Part shown: piece by piece, positions 1 through 7,173 of the stretch
How positions within the stretch are numbered: the first letter of the stretch is position 1
How the letters are laid out: each line of letters starts with the position of its first letter
Source of the DNA: CALMEE01 sp041748315
Lineage (GTDB): Bacteria > Planctomycetota > Planctomycetia > Pirellulales > Pirellulaceae
NCBI GenBank assembly: GCA_041748315.1
Contig: JBGTDM010000265.1
Coordinates: forward strand, 1 to 20,253
Direction: 5' to 3'
DNA length: 20,253 nt
Position numbers and translations under genes: made by a program
The notes under the pieces: model-generated
What the model saw: the letters and a program-made list of their open reading frames with translations, nothing else
Told to the model about the DNA's origin: nothing
The model's database searches: none

Positions 1-2
1 TC

Positions 3-2120
3 GAGCGAGATGGAATGCGGCTCGATCTCTTGGGTGAGGTTCCGATCATTTACGGCGGACGGGTGCAACCCTTGGACTCCCTTGCCCGGAACGTAGTTAA
101 GAAGTTGACCAAGAGCGGCAATGTCAGCCTCAAGCAGGATGGCGAGTATGCAGCTTCCAAGGAAAAACCGATACGTTGGTTGGCCGATTTGATATTAACG
201 GACGACGATTACGGCGAATATTTTGTCTTCAAAATCGTACATCCGGAATTACAGCAGGCCTTGGGATTGGATCGACGAAAAGGGCATCGTTACACGTATA
301 ACGAAGTGATGGCTGGCGAGTCGGTGATCAACGAAAACTATCGCCTGGCGTCTCAGCAGCGACAACGAGATCCCGATCAACTGACCAATTTTCAACAACA
401 AGTACTCGATCTGGGCGACACGATTTCCCTGTTGCGGCAAGTCATCATTGCGTTTGATGACCCTCGGTTCGACGGCCAGTCGCCAGATCCTCTCCCGGAG
501 TATGAACTGCTGGCTCGCGCGGAATTCTTCGAGCGAAATAATCTGCCATTGCTGGCAGGCCCCGATAGTTCGGAAGCAAACTGGCAGTCGCTCACAGCCG
601 GGCTTGCCACCAATCGCCTATGGGAAGTCTCGAAACAACATGGATTCACTCGCGCCGACGAGTTGGCCGAGTTTTTGACTCGGCAATACGTTAACGAGCA
701 ACGTCGCCCCGATTTAATCAAGCAGATGGCGGCTAGATTCGCACCGGAGTTTCGCGAACAATTTCCAGAACTCGATGAAGGTCAATTGCGGCAGTGGATC
801 GAAAGTCGGTTAAGCGATTCCACGAGCGATGACGGTTCCGAGTTGGCTGGACTGCGGCAAAAAGTGGATGAAATGATCGACTCGCTGTTGAGTGTCGATC
901 GCGATCGACTTTTTCCGTCCTTCGAAGCACAGGTTTACAGTGTGTTTCGATTAATCGAACCGCCCGATTCGACGCAGGGAGCTTTGTTAACTGAGGGTAT
1001 TCCATATAAGCCTGAACTTGAAAATCTGCGGAGTCTGCGACAGGCATATATGGAGAAGGATAGTCATCAATTTAACTTGGCATTAAGTGAATATGTCGCC
1101 TTGGTTCACGAGCAGCCTCCTCAGGACTATTCTAAGGGAAGATTGAAAACTGAGTCCTGGCTCAATCGCTCAACACCGTTTTTTCTCGCCAGCGCTGCCT
1201 ACTTGATGGCGTTTGTGTTCTCCGTGGTTGGCTGGCTGGGTTGGCGAGAAAATTTCAATCGGATCGCATTCTCGTTCGTGATCATCGCCGTGTTGATCCA
1301 TTCGGCTGGTTTGATCGCACGTTGCTATATTTCAGGTCGTCCCCCCGTGACAAATTTGTATTCATCGGCGCTGCTGATCGGATTGGGTAGCGTCCTGTTC
1401 TATCTGGTCGTGGAACGAATTCTGCGAATTGGCGTGGGAAATCTGATGGCAGGCTGCACTGGCTTTTTGTCATTGCTAATCGCCATGAACTTGTCCAATG
1501 ACCAAATGGATACGATGTCGGTTTTGCGAGCGGTTCTCGACACCCAATTCTGGTTGTCAACGCATGTTGTGATCATCTCATTGGGCTATAGTGCGACTTA
1601 TGCCGCTGGATTTCTGGGTGTTGCCTATATTCTTGGCAGTATTTTCTCGAAGACTTTTTCCGCTAACGTTCAGAAAAACATGATTCGGATGATCTATGGG
1701 ATCACCTGTTTCTCGCTATTTTTTAGCTTTGTCGGAACCGTGTTAGGTGGCTTATGGGCCGATGACTCCTGGGGTCGATTCTGGGGCTGGGACGTCAAGG
1801 AGAACGGGGCACTGATGATCGTTTTGGTCAATGCATTACTGCTTCACGCTCGCTGGGGAGGGATAGCACGAGATCGCGGCCTGGCGGCGATCGCCATATT
1901 CGGAACGATGGTCGTCACGTGGTCCTGGTTTGCCGTGAACGAATTAGGGGTAGGACTGCATTCATACGGAGGATCCGATCTCGATCCCCTCGAAATCAAA
2001 TTTTGGCAGACCAAGGTCTTTTGGTTCTTCCTGTTTTGGGGGATTCAATCGGCCGTGATTGCGCTGGCGGTATTTGTTCCTAAACATTTGTGGCGAAGCT
2101 TGCATTCGCAACGATCCTAA
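3..2120 (+). CDS. CcsA/ResC-type cytochrome c assembly protein, 5'-truncated by the window edge
   Basis: Membrane protein of the system II cytochrome c maturation pathway, which moves haem across the membrane and helps attach it to apocytochrome c. An ATG lies at 15, but the frame is open to the window edge (codons for E-R-D-G precede it), so the gene probably begins outside. Numbering from that ATG, residues 1 to about 385 are soluble and begin with the segment GGRVQPLDSLARN, which I recall from planctomycete homologues. From about residue 388 there are eight or nine membrane helices. The tryptophan-rich WWD haem-handling motif is at 586-596 (WGRFWGWDVKE). Candidate haem-ligand histidines are H429 (before GRPPVTNLYSS), H517 (STHVV) and H649 (VGLHSYGG). 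Family assignment is firm. It is far longer than an ordinary CcsA because of the N-terminal region. It converges on the methyltransferase gene, and I saw no convincing terminator in the 232 bases between them. Confidence 0.9.
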   Translation, partial: ERDGMRLDLLGEVPIIYGGRVQPLDSLARNVVKKLTKSGNVSLKQDGEYAASKEKPIRWLADLILTDDDYGEYFVFKIVHPELQQALGLDRRKGHRYTYNEVMAGESVINENYRLASQQRQRDPDQLTNFQQQVLDLGDTISLLRQVIIAFDDPRFDGQSPDPLPEYELLARAEFFERNNLPLLAGPDSSEANWQSLTAGLATNRLWEVSKQHGFTRADELAEFLTRQYVNEQRRPDLIKQMAARFAPEFREQFPELDEGQLRQWIESRLSDSTSDDGSELAGLRQKVDEMIDSLLSVDRDRLFPSFEAQVYSVFRLIEPPDSTQGALLTEGIPYKPELENLRSLRQAYMEKDSHQFNLALSEYVALVHEQPPQDYSKGRLKTESWLNRSTPFFLASAAYLMAFVFSVVGWLGWRENFNRIAFSFVIIAVLIHSAGLIARCYISGRPPVTNLYSSALLIGLGSVLFYLVVERILRIGVGNLMAGCTGFLSLLIAMNLSNDQMDTMSVLRAVLDTQFWLSTHVVIISLGYSATYAAGFLGVAYILGSIFSKTFSANVQKNMIRMIYGITCFSLFFSFVGTVLGGLWADDSWGRFWGWDVKENGALMIVLVNALLLHARWGGIARDRGLAAIAIFGTMVVTWSWFAVNELGVGLHSYGGSDLDPLEIKFWQTKVFWFFLFWGIQSAVIALAVFVPKHLWRSLHSQRS

Positions 2121-2352
2121 TCCACCGCTTGGTTTGTTGATCCTCGTTGGTCTTCGGACAAAAAGACGATTGATTAATGCAGATACGAGTCTGACCAACG
2201 GTTCGCGCCGCCACGATCGACAGCATGCTCAGGGGAATATTCCGAGAATTCGAGATCGGTTGGTTGTTTCGTCGGGCAAAGCCTCTTGAGGTTGTACCGA
2301 TTCAAGTGGTTACGGCTCCAGCATGTGTCAAAAGAATGGGAGACACTGCTGT

Positions 2353-4062
2353 TTATTTTGACATTGTTAATGCCTTGCAATTCCAATGGCTGCCTTGGGT
2401 TTTCTGCAATAACGTCAATTGATTTGTCAATCTGGTGGTAATCGGGACAGGCAAAAACTGTAGCTGAAGATCTAACTTGCCGTAATCGTACCATGGGGCG
2501 ACCCCCGCAGCAGAAACGAGTCCAGCAAGCCGCTTGTTCAAGTCGTGCGTTTCGCCAATGTACAGATATTTGCTCAATTCGGATTCGGACTTTACTGCGT
2601 ATACCCCTGCTGCCTGCCTGATTTTCTCGATGTCAAAATTTTTGAAGCTGATTTTTTTCTGCTTTAGTAACGATTCGACAGCCGGAGCTACATTGCGCAA
2701 ATTCTTCCGTCGAACTCCCGTTTCCTTTCTTAGTTTAAGCGCTGACCAACGATATTCCAGCGAGGAGCGCCCTGGCATGAATTGTGAAGCAATGCGATCA
2801 AACTCTCTCGCGATTCTTGGGTCACAGAAAATGTCGTCCAAGCTTGCGCTGTAAAGGTGGCTAATCCGGTTCCAGGCAATTTCGCTGGCATGAAGAAATT
2901 CGTCGATTTGTTGCCAGCCGAGATCGGTTCGAACCGTCGTCAGAACGCCGGCTCGTTTGAGGCGTCCTGACTTTCGCATGCGAAAAAGAAATCGATTGCG
3001 ATCGGATTCCGAACCTGGAATCGAAAGTCGTTCACAGTGCGTTTGGAAGTCTTCATTCAGGATTGGATCGGCGATGATTCGATCAACCGAAAACCCACGA
3101 TGTGTATTAACAAACGCTTCGACCAATCCGGTTGCTTCTCGGTTTAATTCGGTTTCAATCAGCGTCGGTTCCTGAAGCCGCGTTTTCGTCAGATGTGCAT
3201 AGGTACCTGGAGCGGATGCTCGAGGTTGTTCTGCGCCTTCTAGTTGATCGTTCTCCACGGCGTTTTTAATCCGCTGTGTACCTCGATCGACATAATCTTT
3301 GGATAGCTCGAATCCAAAGAACTTCCGCCCCAGTTTTTTGGCAACGGTTAGTGTGGTCGCACTCCCTGAAAAGGGATCGACAACAACATCACCGACGTTG
3401 GTGCAGGCTTCGATGATGCGTCCAAGCAGTTGCTCTGGCATTTGGCATCCATGGAAGCCTGCCCGTTCCTTGAACGTACCGGCGACACGGGGTAGATACC
3501 ACGTGTCCTCATCTGCCTGGAAGCCATCGATGCAGTCTTGAGGTCGAAGAATCCACGTATCGTCGGGTGATCGCCCTTCGGGGTTGGCGCGCTTGTCGTT
3601 ATAAACGAGTTGCCTGGCCGATGGGACGGCCACCTGAGGAAAATGGAATGTAAATTCTTTAGGGTGTTTTAGGAAGTAAAACAAGTGAACATGCGATCGC
3701 GTAAATTTTGAATGGCAATGCACCCCAAAGGTGTAATACCATACGACCCAGTTGCGCATATGAAACCCGATCTTTTTGGCTTCCACCTTCAGTTCAGCTG
3801 CATACTCATCGCCGATAGCTAACCAGAATGCCCCCTTGCGATCGAGGATGCGATGGACCTCCTTCATCCATTCAGCGCTCCAGTTCAGGTATTTTGAATC
3901 CTCGAGCTGGTCCTCATACACGTCATATTGATAGCCGATGTTAAATGGCGGGTCTGCAAATACGAGGTCGACACTATTGCTGGGGACTTTACCGAGACAT
4001 TCGATACAGTCTCCATGATGGATTTTTCCCAGGAAGGGTTCCAGTTCAGTTTGCATTTTCAC
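2353..4062 (-). CDS. Beta-class DNA methyltransferase with C-terminal GIY-YIG-like domain
   Basis: Predicted S-adenosylmethionine-dependent DNA methyltransferase of 569 residues. Catalytic motif IV is DPPF at 37-40, followed by NIGY. Motif I comes later, as DPFSGSAT at 229-236, with FFGFEL at 248-253. The order IV then I marks the beta class, and DPP(Y/F) usually goes with N6-adenine methylation. Residues about 300-480 are an extension I cannot assign, perhaps target recognition. Residues about 484-562 resemble a GIY-YIG fold: GVY at 486-488, YIG at 501-503 followed by ETHDLNKRL with R511, and a terminal HWN with N561. The usual catalytic glutamate before that asparagine is not evident; N547 and Q548 lie there. 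The start is GTG at 4062, with an in-frame ATG at 4056 as an equal alternative; neither has a clear ribosome binding site. No separate restriction enzyme lies next to it, so it is either a solitary methyltransferase or a one-protein system. Confidence 0.88.
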   Translation of the reverse strand: MKMQTELEPFLGKIHHGDCIECLGKVPSNSVDLVFADPPFNIGYQYDVYEDQLEDSKYLNWSAEWMKEVHRILDRKGAFWLAIGDEYAAELKVEAKKIGFHMRNWVVWYYTFGVHCHSKFTRSHVHLFYFLKHPKEFTFHFPQVAVPSARQLVYNDKRANPEGRSPDDTWILRPQDCIDGFQADEDTWYLPRVAGTFKERAGFHGCQMPEQLLGRIIEACTNVGDVVVDPFSGSATTLTVAKKLGRKFFGFELSKDYVDRGTQRIKNAVENDQLEGAEQPRASAPGTYAHLTKTRLQEPTLIETELNREATGLVEAFVNTHRGFSVDRIIADPILNEDFQTHCERLSIPGSESDRNRFLFRMRKSGRLKRAGVLTTVRTDLGWQQIDEFLHASEIAWNRISHLYSASLDDIFCDPRIAREFDRIASQFMPGRSSLEYRWSALKLRKETGVRRKNLRNVAPAVESLLKQKKISFKNFDIEKIRQAAGVYAVKSESELSKYLYIGETHDLNKRLAGLVSAAGVAPWYDYGKLDLQLQFLPVPITTRLTNQLTLLQKTQGSHWNCKALTMSK

Positions 4063-4450
4063 TCGTACAGTTGGAAAGTCAGAAACATTGAATCACTGCT
4101 GATTGTTCTGAAGCCATGGCTCCGGGTCGTCAAGTTGTATTCAAAGTCTATGACAGCTCTGTAATTTGCGCAAGGTGTCGTGGGGAATATTTTGAGCGCA
4201 AAAGAGGTGAGATACAAGTGTGCTTCCGACGAAAACACCAAGCGCCGGTCCAGGGAGTCGATACTGTATACGGCGGAGTTAACTTACGTACGTTGTGAAT
4301 TCTGGCAGAAGCAAAGCAGATCCCTGCTGCAATCTAAGACTGTTTGGAGGGGATTAAGAAGATACCGAAACACGGGATCGTGACTGAACGTTCGATTGGA
4401 ACACAAGCGATCGACGTTCGATTGAAAACGGGTGCCGTCGGACTGCGCAA
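4063..4450. other. Intergenic spacer without a supported gene
   Basis: 388 bases lie between the methyltransferase start and the protease stop, both on the minus strand. The short open frames here have no recognisable protein character. The motif CGTTCGATTG occurs twice (4388-4397 and 4415-4424), too short to interpret. Any methyltransferase promoter should be here, but I could not pick one with confidence. Confidence 0.5.
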
Positions 4451-5620
4451 CTACCGAGCGCGTTCCTGAATCGTGACAAAGATTTGCTTGCGTTCACCGC
4501 TGCGAAAGACTTCGACGGGTACTTGAGCCCCAATTTCAGTCAGGCTGACCGCATTTACCAAATGAGAATCGTTTTGAATCCTTGACCCGTTATAGATCAA
4601 GACGACATCACCGTCGCGGAGCTCACTTTTTTCCGCGGGTGTATTGGGATTGATTTTCATGATGCGAGCACCGTAGATCGAGTTCAATCCCAGCGATCGT
4701 GCCGTTTCATGCGTGAAGTTAGGATCCAGCGATACACCCAAAAACCCTCGTCGCACGTAGCCAAAGTCGATTAAATCTTCGGCGATCCGCCTTACCATGT
4801 TGGATGGAATCGTAAAGCCGATACCGTCACTTCCTCCAGAATTGCTGGCGATTGCGGTATTAATTCCGACGACTTCGCCACGTAAATTGAACAGCGGGCC
4901 ACCGCTATTTCCTGGATTGATTGCGGCATCGGTTTGAATGAAATCCTGAAACACAACACCTTCGGATCCGAGATCTAAATCTCGACGCCCTCGTGCGCTG
5001 ACGATCCCAAAGCTGGCCGAATGACTGAGTCCAAACGGGCTGCCGATTGCGACCACGAAATCACCAAGTTCAACAGTGTCGCTATCTCCAAACCGCGCCA
5101 CTTGCACATCCGCTTCCTCCAAAAACAAGACGGCCAAGTCCGTGCCACGATCCATGCGGATTTCAGTTGGATGGAAGAATCGCCCGTCATCCAATTGAAT
5201 GCGAACTTCGAATGAGGCTGTCCGATCGCGGCGTCGATCGATAAACCGACCCGAACTAAGCGTCACTGCATTTTGGTTGAGGTCTGAGTCGACGACGACA
5301 TGACGATTGGTGATCACGAAGAGTCGGCCCCGATGCTCGAAAATAGCGCCAGCTCCGGCCTCTTCGATTGACGCCAACTGTTTGTCGCTGGCATTTCGTT
5401 CTTCCCGAAAGGCCTGAATATGTGCGACCGTTGGTGCCGTGACTCGCACCACCTTTTTTAACAAACCATAATGACGAGCTAAAAATTCGGCTTCGTCACC
5501 AAGTTGCTGATACAGTGATTCCCGATCGACCGACTGTGCCGTAATGGGCGTGACGAACGCGGCGACCAAAACCATAAGCAATAGATGATTCAACGCTGGT
5601 CGTGGGATGAACTTTTGCAT
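4451..5620 (-). CDS. Secreted trypsin-like serine protease with PDZ domain (DegP/HtrA-like, family S1C)
   Basis: Periplasmic protein-quality-control protease. The frame is open to an ATG at 5686, but I prefer the ATG at 5620: it gives a clean signal peptide (MQKFIPRP, a hydrophobic stretch, then cleavage near ITAQS), whereas the longer start puts 22 polar residues in front of it. From the 5620 start, the catalytic triad is H107 (NRHVVV), D161 (GTDLAVL) and S239 (NPGNSGGPLF), all in standard contexts. One PDZ domain occupies roughly residues 285-385 (GFLGVSLDPNF to the end), including the typical PAEKSELRDGDVVLIYNG segment. At about 389 residues with a single PDZ it is closer to DegS-type proteins than to two-PDZ DegP, but a signal peptide replaces DegS's anchor. 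It stands alone on the minus strand. Family is certain; the exact substrate is unknown. Confidence 0.92.
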   Translation of the reverse strand: MQKFIPRPALNHLLLMVLVAAFVTPITAQSVDRESLYQQLGDEAEFLARHYGLLKKVVRVTAPTVAHIQAFREERNASDKQLASIEEAGAGAIFEHRGRLFVITNRHVVVDSDLNQNAVTLSSGRFIDRRRDRTASFEVRIQLDDGRFFHPTEIRMDRGTDLAVLFLEEADVQVARFGDSDTVELGDFVVAIGSPFGLSHSASFGIVSARGRRDLDLGSEGVVFQDFIQTDAAINPGNSGGPLFNLRGEVVGINTAIASNSGGSDGIGFTIPSNMVRRIAEDLIDFGYVRRGFLGVSLDPNFTHETARSLGLNSIYGARIMKINPNTPAEKSELRDGDVVLIYNGSRIQNDSHLVNAVSLTEIGAQVPVEVFRSGERKQIFVTIQERAR

Positions 5621-5686
5621 AGGTGGTTGCGGCTGCGTCGTAAAATGTGTGGATTGAAACTCAAAGGTGAATGTCGCATCGTCCAT

Positions 5687-5964
5687 CGCAACTCTTTAGG
5701 CTACCATCCCGAGCCTAAAATGAAAATTGTTTAGTTGACCAAATTTCCAAAAATTCAATAGAGGTTCGATTCAAAGTCCAGGGATGAGGCAAAAGTTTAT
5801 CGTAAAAGTCGTTATTTTCGTTACCGTTCCATTTCACACACTCACCCTCAGACACCCTCAGACATTAAAGCCCGGCTGATTTGTAGCGATGATGGATTCG
5901 GCCATGATTCATGGTTGAGACTGTTCGAGTTTTTTTCGATCGAGATTCCAGGAGTCTAAGAATG
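5687..5964. other. Short spacer with a small palindrome
   Basis: 278 bases separate the DksA-like stop from the protease start. The palindrome CCATGATTCATGG (5902-5914) lies downstream of the DksA-like gene, but it has a one-base centre and no suitable U-tract on the minus strand, so it is not a convincing terminator. The run ACCCTCAGACA occurs twice, overlapping, near 5840-5865. No gene seen. Confidence 0.4.
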
Positions 5965-6387
5965 TTAGGAGACATTAAAATCCAAATCGTTCAGGCGAAG
6001 GTCTTCCAACGAGGAGTCCGTGATCGGCAATACCCCGTTGCCTTGTTCGGCCAGTCGCTGACATTGAATACAATAGGGGGCATACGGCAAGGCCTGTAAT
6101 CGAGCTAAAGGGATATTGCATTCACACGACTGGCAGTTTCCATAAGATCCATTTTCGTGACGTTGCAGGGCGATCTCGATTTGGACTAACTCGCGCGATG
6201 CCAATTCGGCCAATTGCGAGCTAATCTCATCATTGGTAGCGTCCAACGCAAAGTCCGCAGCATCGCCGCTGGATTCGTGCTGAATCTCTCTAAGCAAACT
6301 CATGTCGCCTTCCAACGCCAAGCGGATTGCTTTACGTCGAGTCAGCAAAACGTCCTTCATTTTTTTGAGCGAATCTTTTCGGGCCAT
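5965..6387 (-). CDS. DksA/TraR-family C4 zinc-finger protein
   Basis: A 140-residue protein of the DksA/TraR family. Members bind in the RNA polymerase secondary channel and modulate initiation, often with ppGpp. The zinc finger is visible as C85-x2-C88 and C106-x2-C109 (CQSC and CIQC), with the 17-residue spacing usual for the family. An N-terminal helical region (about 1-75) corresponds to the coiled coil, with GDAADFALDATNDE resembling the acidic tip. I chose the ATG at 6387 (MARKDSLKK) because a purine-rich GAGAAGAA sits just upstream. The frame remains open to an ATG at 6486, but that extension overlaps a better-looking small ORF in another frame. The residues after the second CxxC (about 110-140) have no recognised motif. 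Whether it is a true DksA or a generic TraR-type protein cannot be decided here. Confidence 0.87.
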   Translation of the reverse strand: MARKDSLKKMKDVLLTRRKAIRLALEGDMSLLREIQHESSGDAADFALDATNDEISSQLAELASRELVQIEIALQRHENGSYGNCQSCECNIPLARLQALPYAPYCIQCQRLAEQGNGVLPITDSSLEDLRLNDLDFNVS

Positions 6388-6404
6388 CTTTTGTTCTTCT
6401 CTTG

Positions 6405-6611
6405 CTACGGTTCTACGATTCCCAGACGCTTTTTGATCAGTTTTATCGGCCATCGATCCAACATGGTTCGGTTCCGGTCGAACCAAGTCAGTTCGTCAAT
6501 CAAATCCATACGTAACGGTTCATGCAGTTGTTGCCATTCGGTCATCGATGGCCGTTTCGTGCTTGCACTTGACTGCAATATGTCGTTTTCACCATCACCC
6601 GAAGCATTCAT
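6405..6611 (-). CDS. Possible small protein (68 aa) upstream of the DksA-like gene
   Basis: An open frame of 68 codons whose stop lies 17 bases before the preferred DksA-like ATG, an arrangement consistent with one transcript. The C-terminal half has protein-like composition (DLIDELTWFDRNRTMLDRW, then a basic KLIKKRLGI tail) and reads better than the competing N-terminal extension of the zinc-finger gene. An internal ATG would give a 46-residue version beginning MTEWQQLHEPLR. I do not recognise the family and see no signal peptide or membrane segment. The region could instead be untranslated leader of the DksA-like gene. Confidence 0.35.
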   Translation of the reverse strand: MNASGDGENDILQSSASTKRPSMTEWQQLHEPLRMDLIDELTWFDRNRTMLDRWPIKLIKKRLGIVEP

Positions 6612-7173
6612 TACGCCGTTGTGAATGCTCTGCTTTTGCCGAAAAACGATTCTGTCGGCGGCGGTTGATACTTGAACGGATTTGCTTTTCGCCCACTCAC
6701 GCCCACTTGGACGATGGCAATCGTGCCGAGTGATAACGCAGGCATTGAACTATAGTACGCAATCCAGCCGGATGATTACGCAAATACTGATATTTGATGT
6801 TTTGCGAACATATTTCCGGACCGAGATATTAGGAAGAAATTCTTGGTTTTGAAGGTTTGTGTGGGTGTTTGGCTCAAGAAATTTGCGAGCAGATTTCGGA
6901 CTTCGACACTTAGTTGAACCGAGGTGTCACTGCAATGGTTTGATTATTCGGGTTGTACCTGTTGGTCAAAATGCGCAGGCAGCATGAGGCTCAAATTATT
7001 CAACGTTTAAATTTGGTGGACTTCTGGAATCTCAGTAAGAGCTAAAAACTTTCATGGGACTTTAACCGTGTGAGCACCTTCAGGTCCGTTGCGGAACGGT
7101 CGCGGTCAACTTCGGTCGCTTTCACCAAACACAAGTGATTTGATACAACTCCTCTTGCTCAACATAAGACAGG
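6612..7173. promoter_or_regulatory. Divergent intergenic region (562 bases)
   Basis: Gene-free region between the minus-strand DksA-like unit and the plus-strand FHA-like gene, so it should hold promoters for both. No open frame here has protein character. A short inverted repeat, CCGTT-GCGG-AACGG, is at 7087-7100. I see no tRNA or riboswitch I can name. Confidence 0.45.
7121..7149 (+). promoter_or_regulatory. Weak candidate sigma-70-like promoter for the FHA-like gene
   Basis: TTCACC (7121-7126) and TACAAC (7144-7149) are 17 bases apart and each match the -35 and -10 consensus at four of six positions. The -10 box ends 24 bases before the ATG at 7174. Matches of this quality arise often by chance. 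Confidence 0.2.

Noticed and set aside
2121..2352. Small ORFs between the CcsA-like gene and the methyltransferase
   Set aside because: They overlap one or other real gene and have no protein-like composition; the gap is just a convergent intergenic region with no clear terminator.
4059..4241. 60-codon minus-strand frame whose TGA overlaps the methyltransferase GTG (GTGA), suggesting a coupled upstream gene
   Set aside because: The peptide has no recognisable character, and the overlap can be chance. An ATG start at 4056 for the methyltransferase removes it.
2353..5686. Defence island around the methyltransferase
   Set aside because: The neighbours are housekeeping-type genes (cytochrome assembly, protease), and no nuclease, helicase, toxin or integrase is present.
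5763..5775. GAGGTTCGATTCA resembles a tRNA T-arm
   Set aside because: No acceptor stem, anticodon arm or CCA end fits around it.
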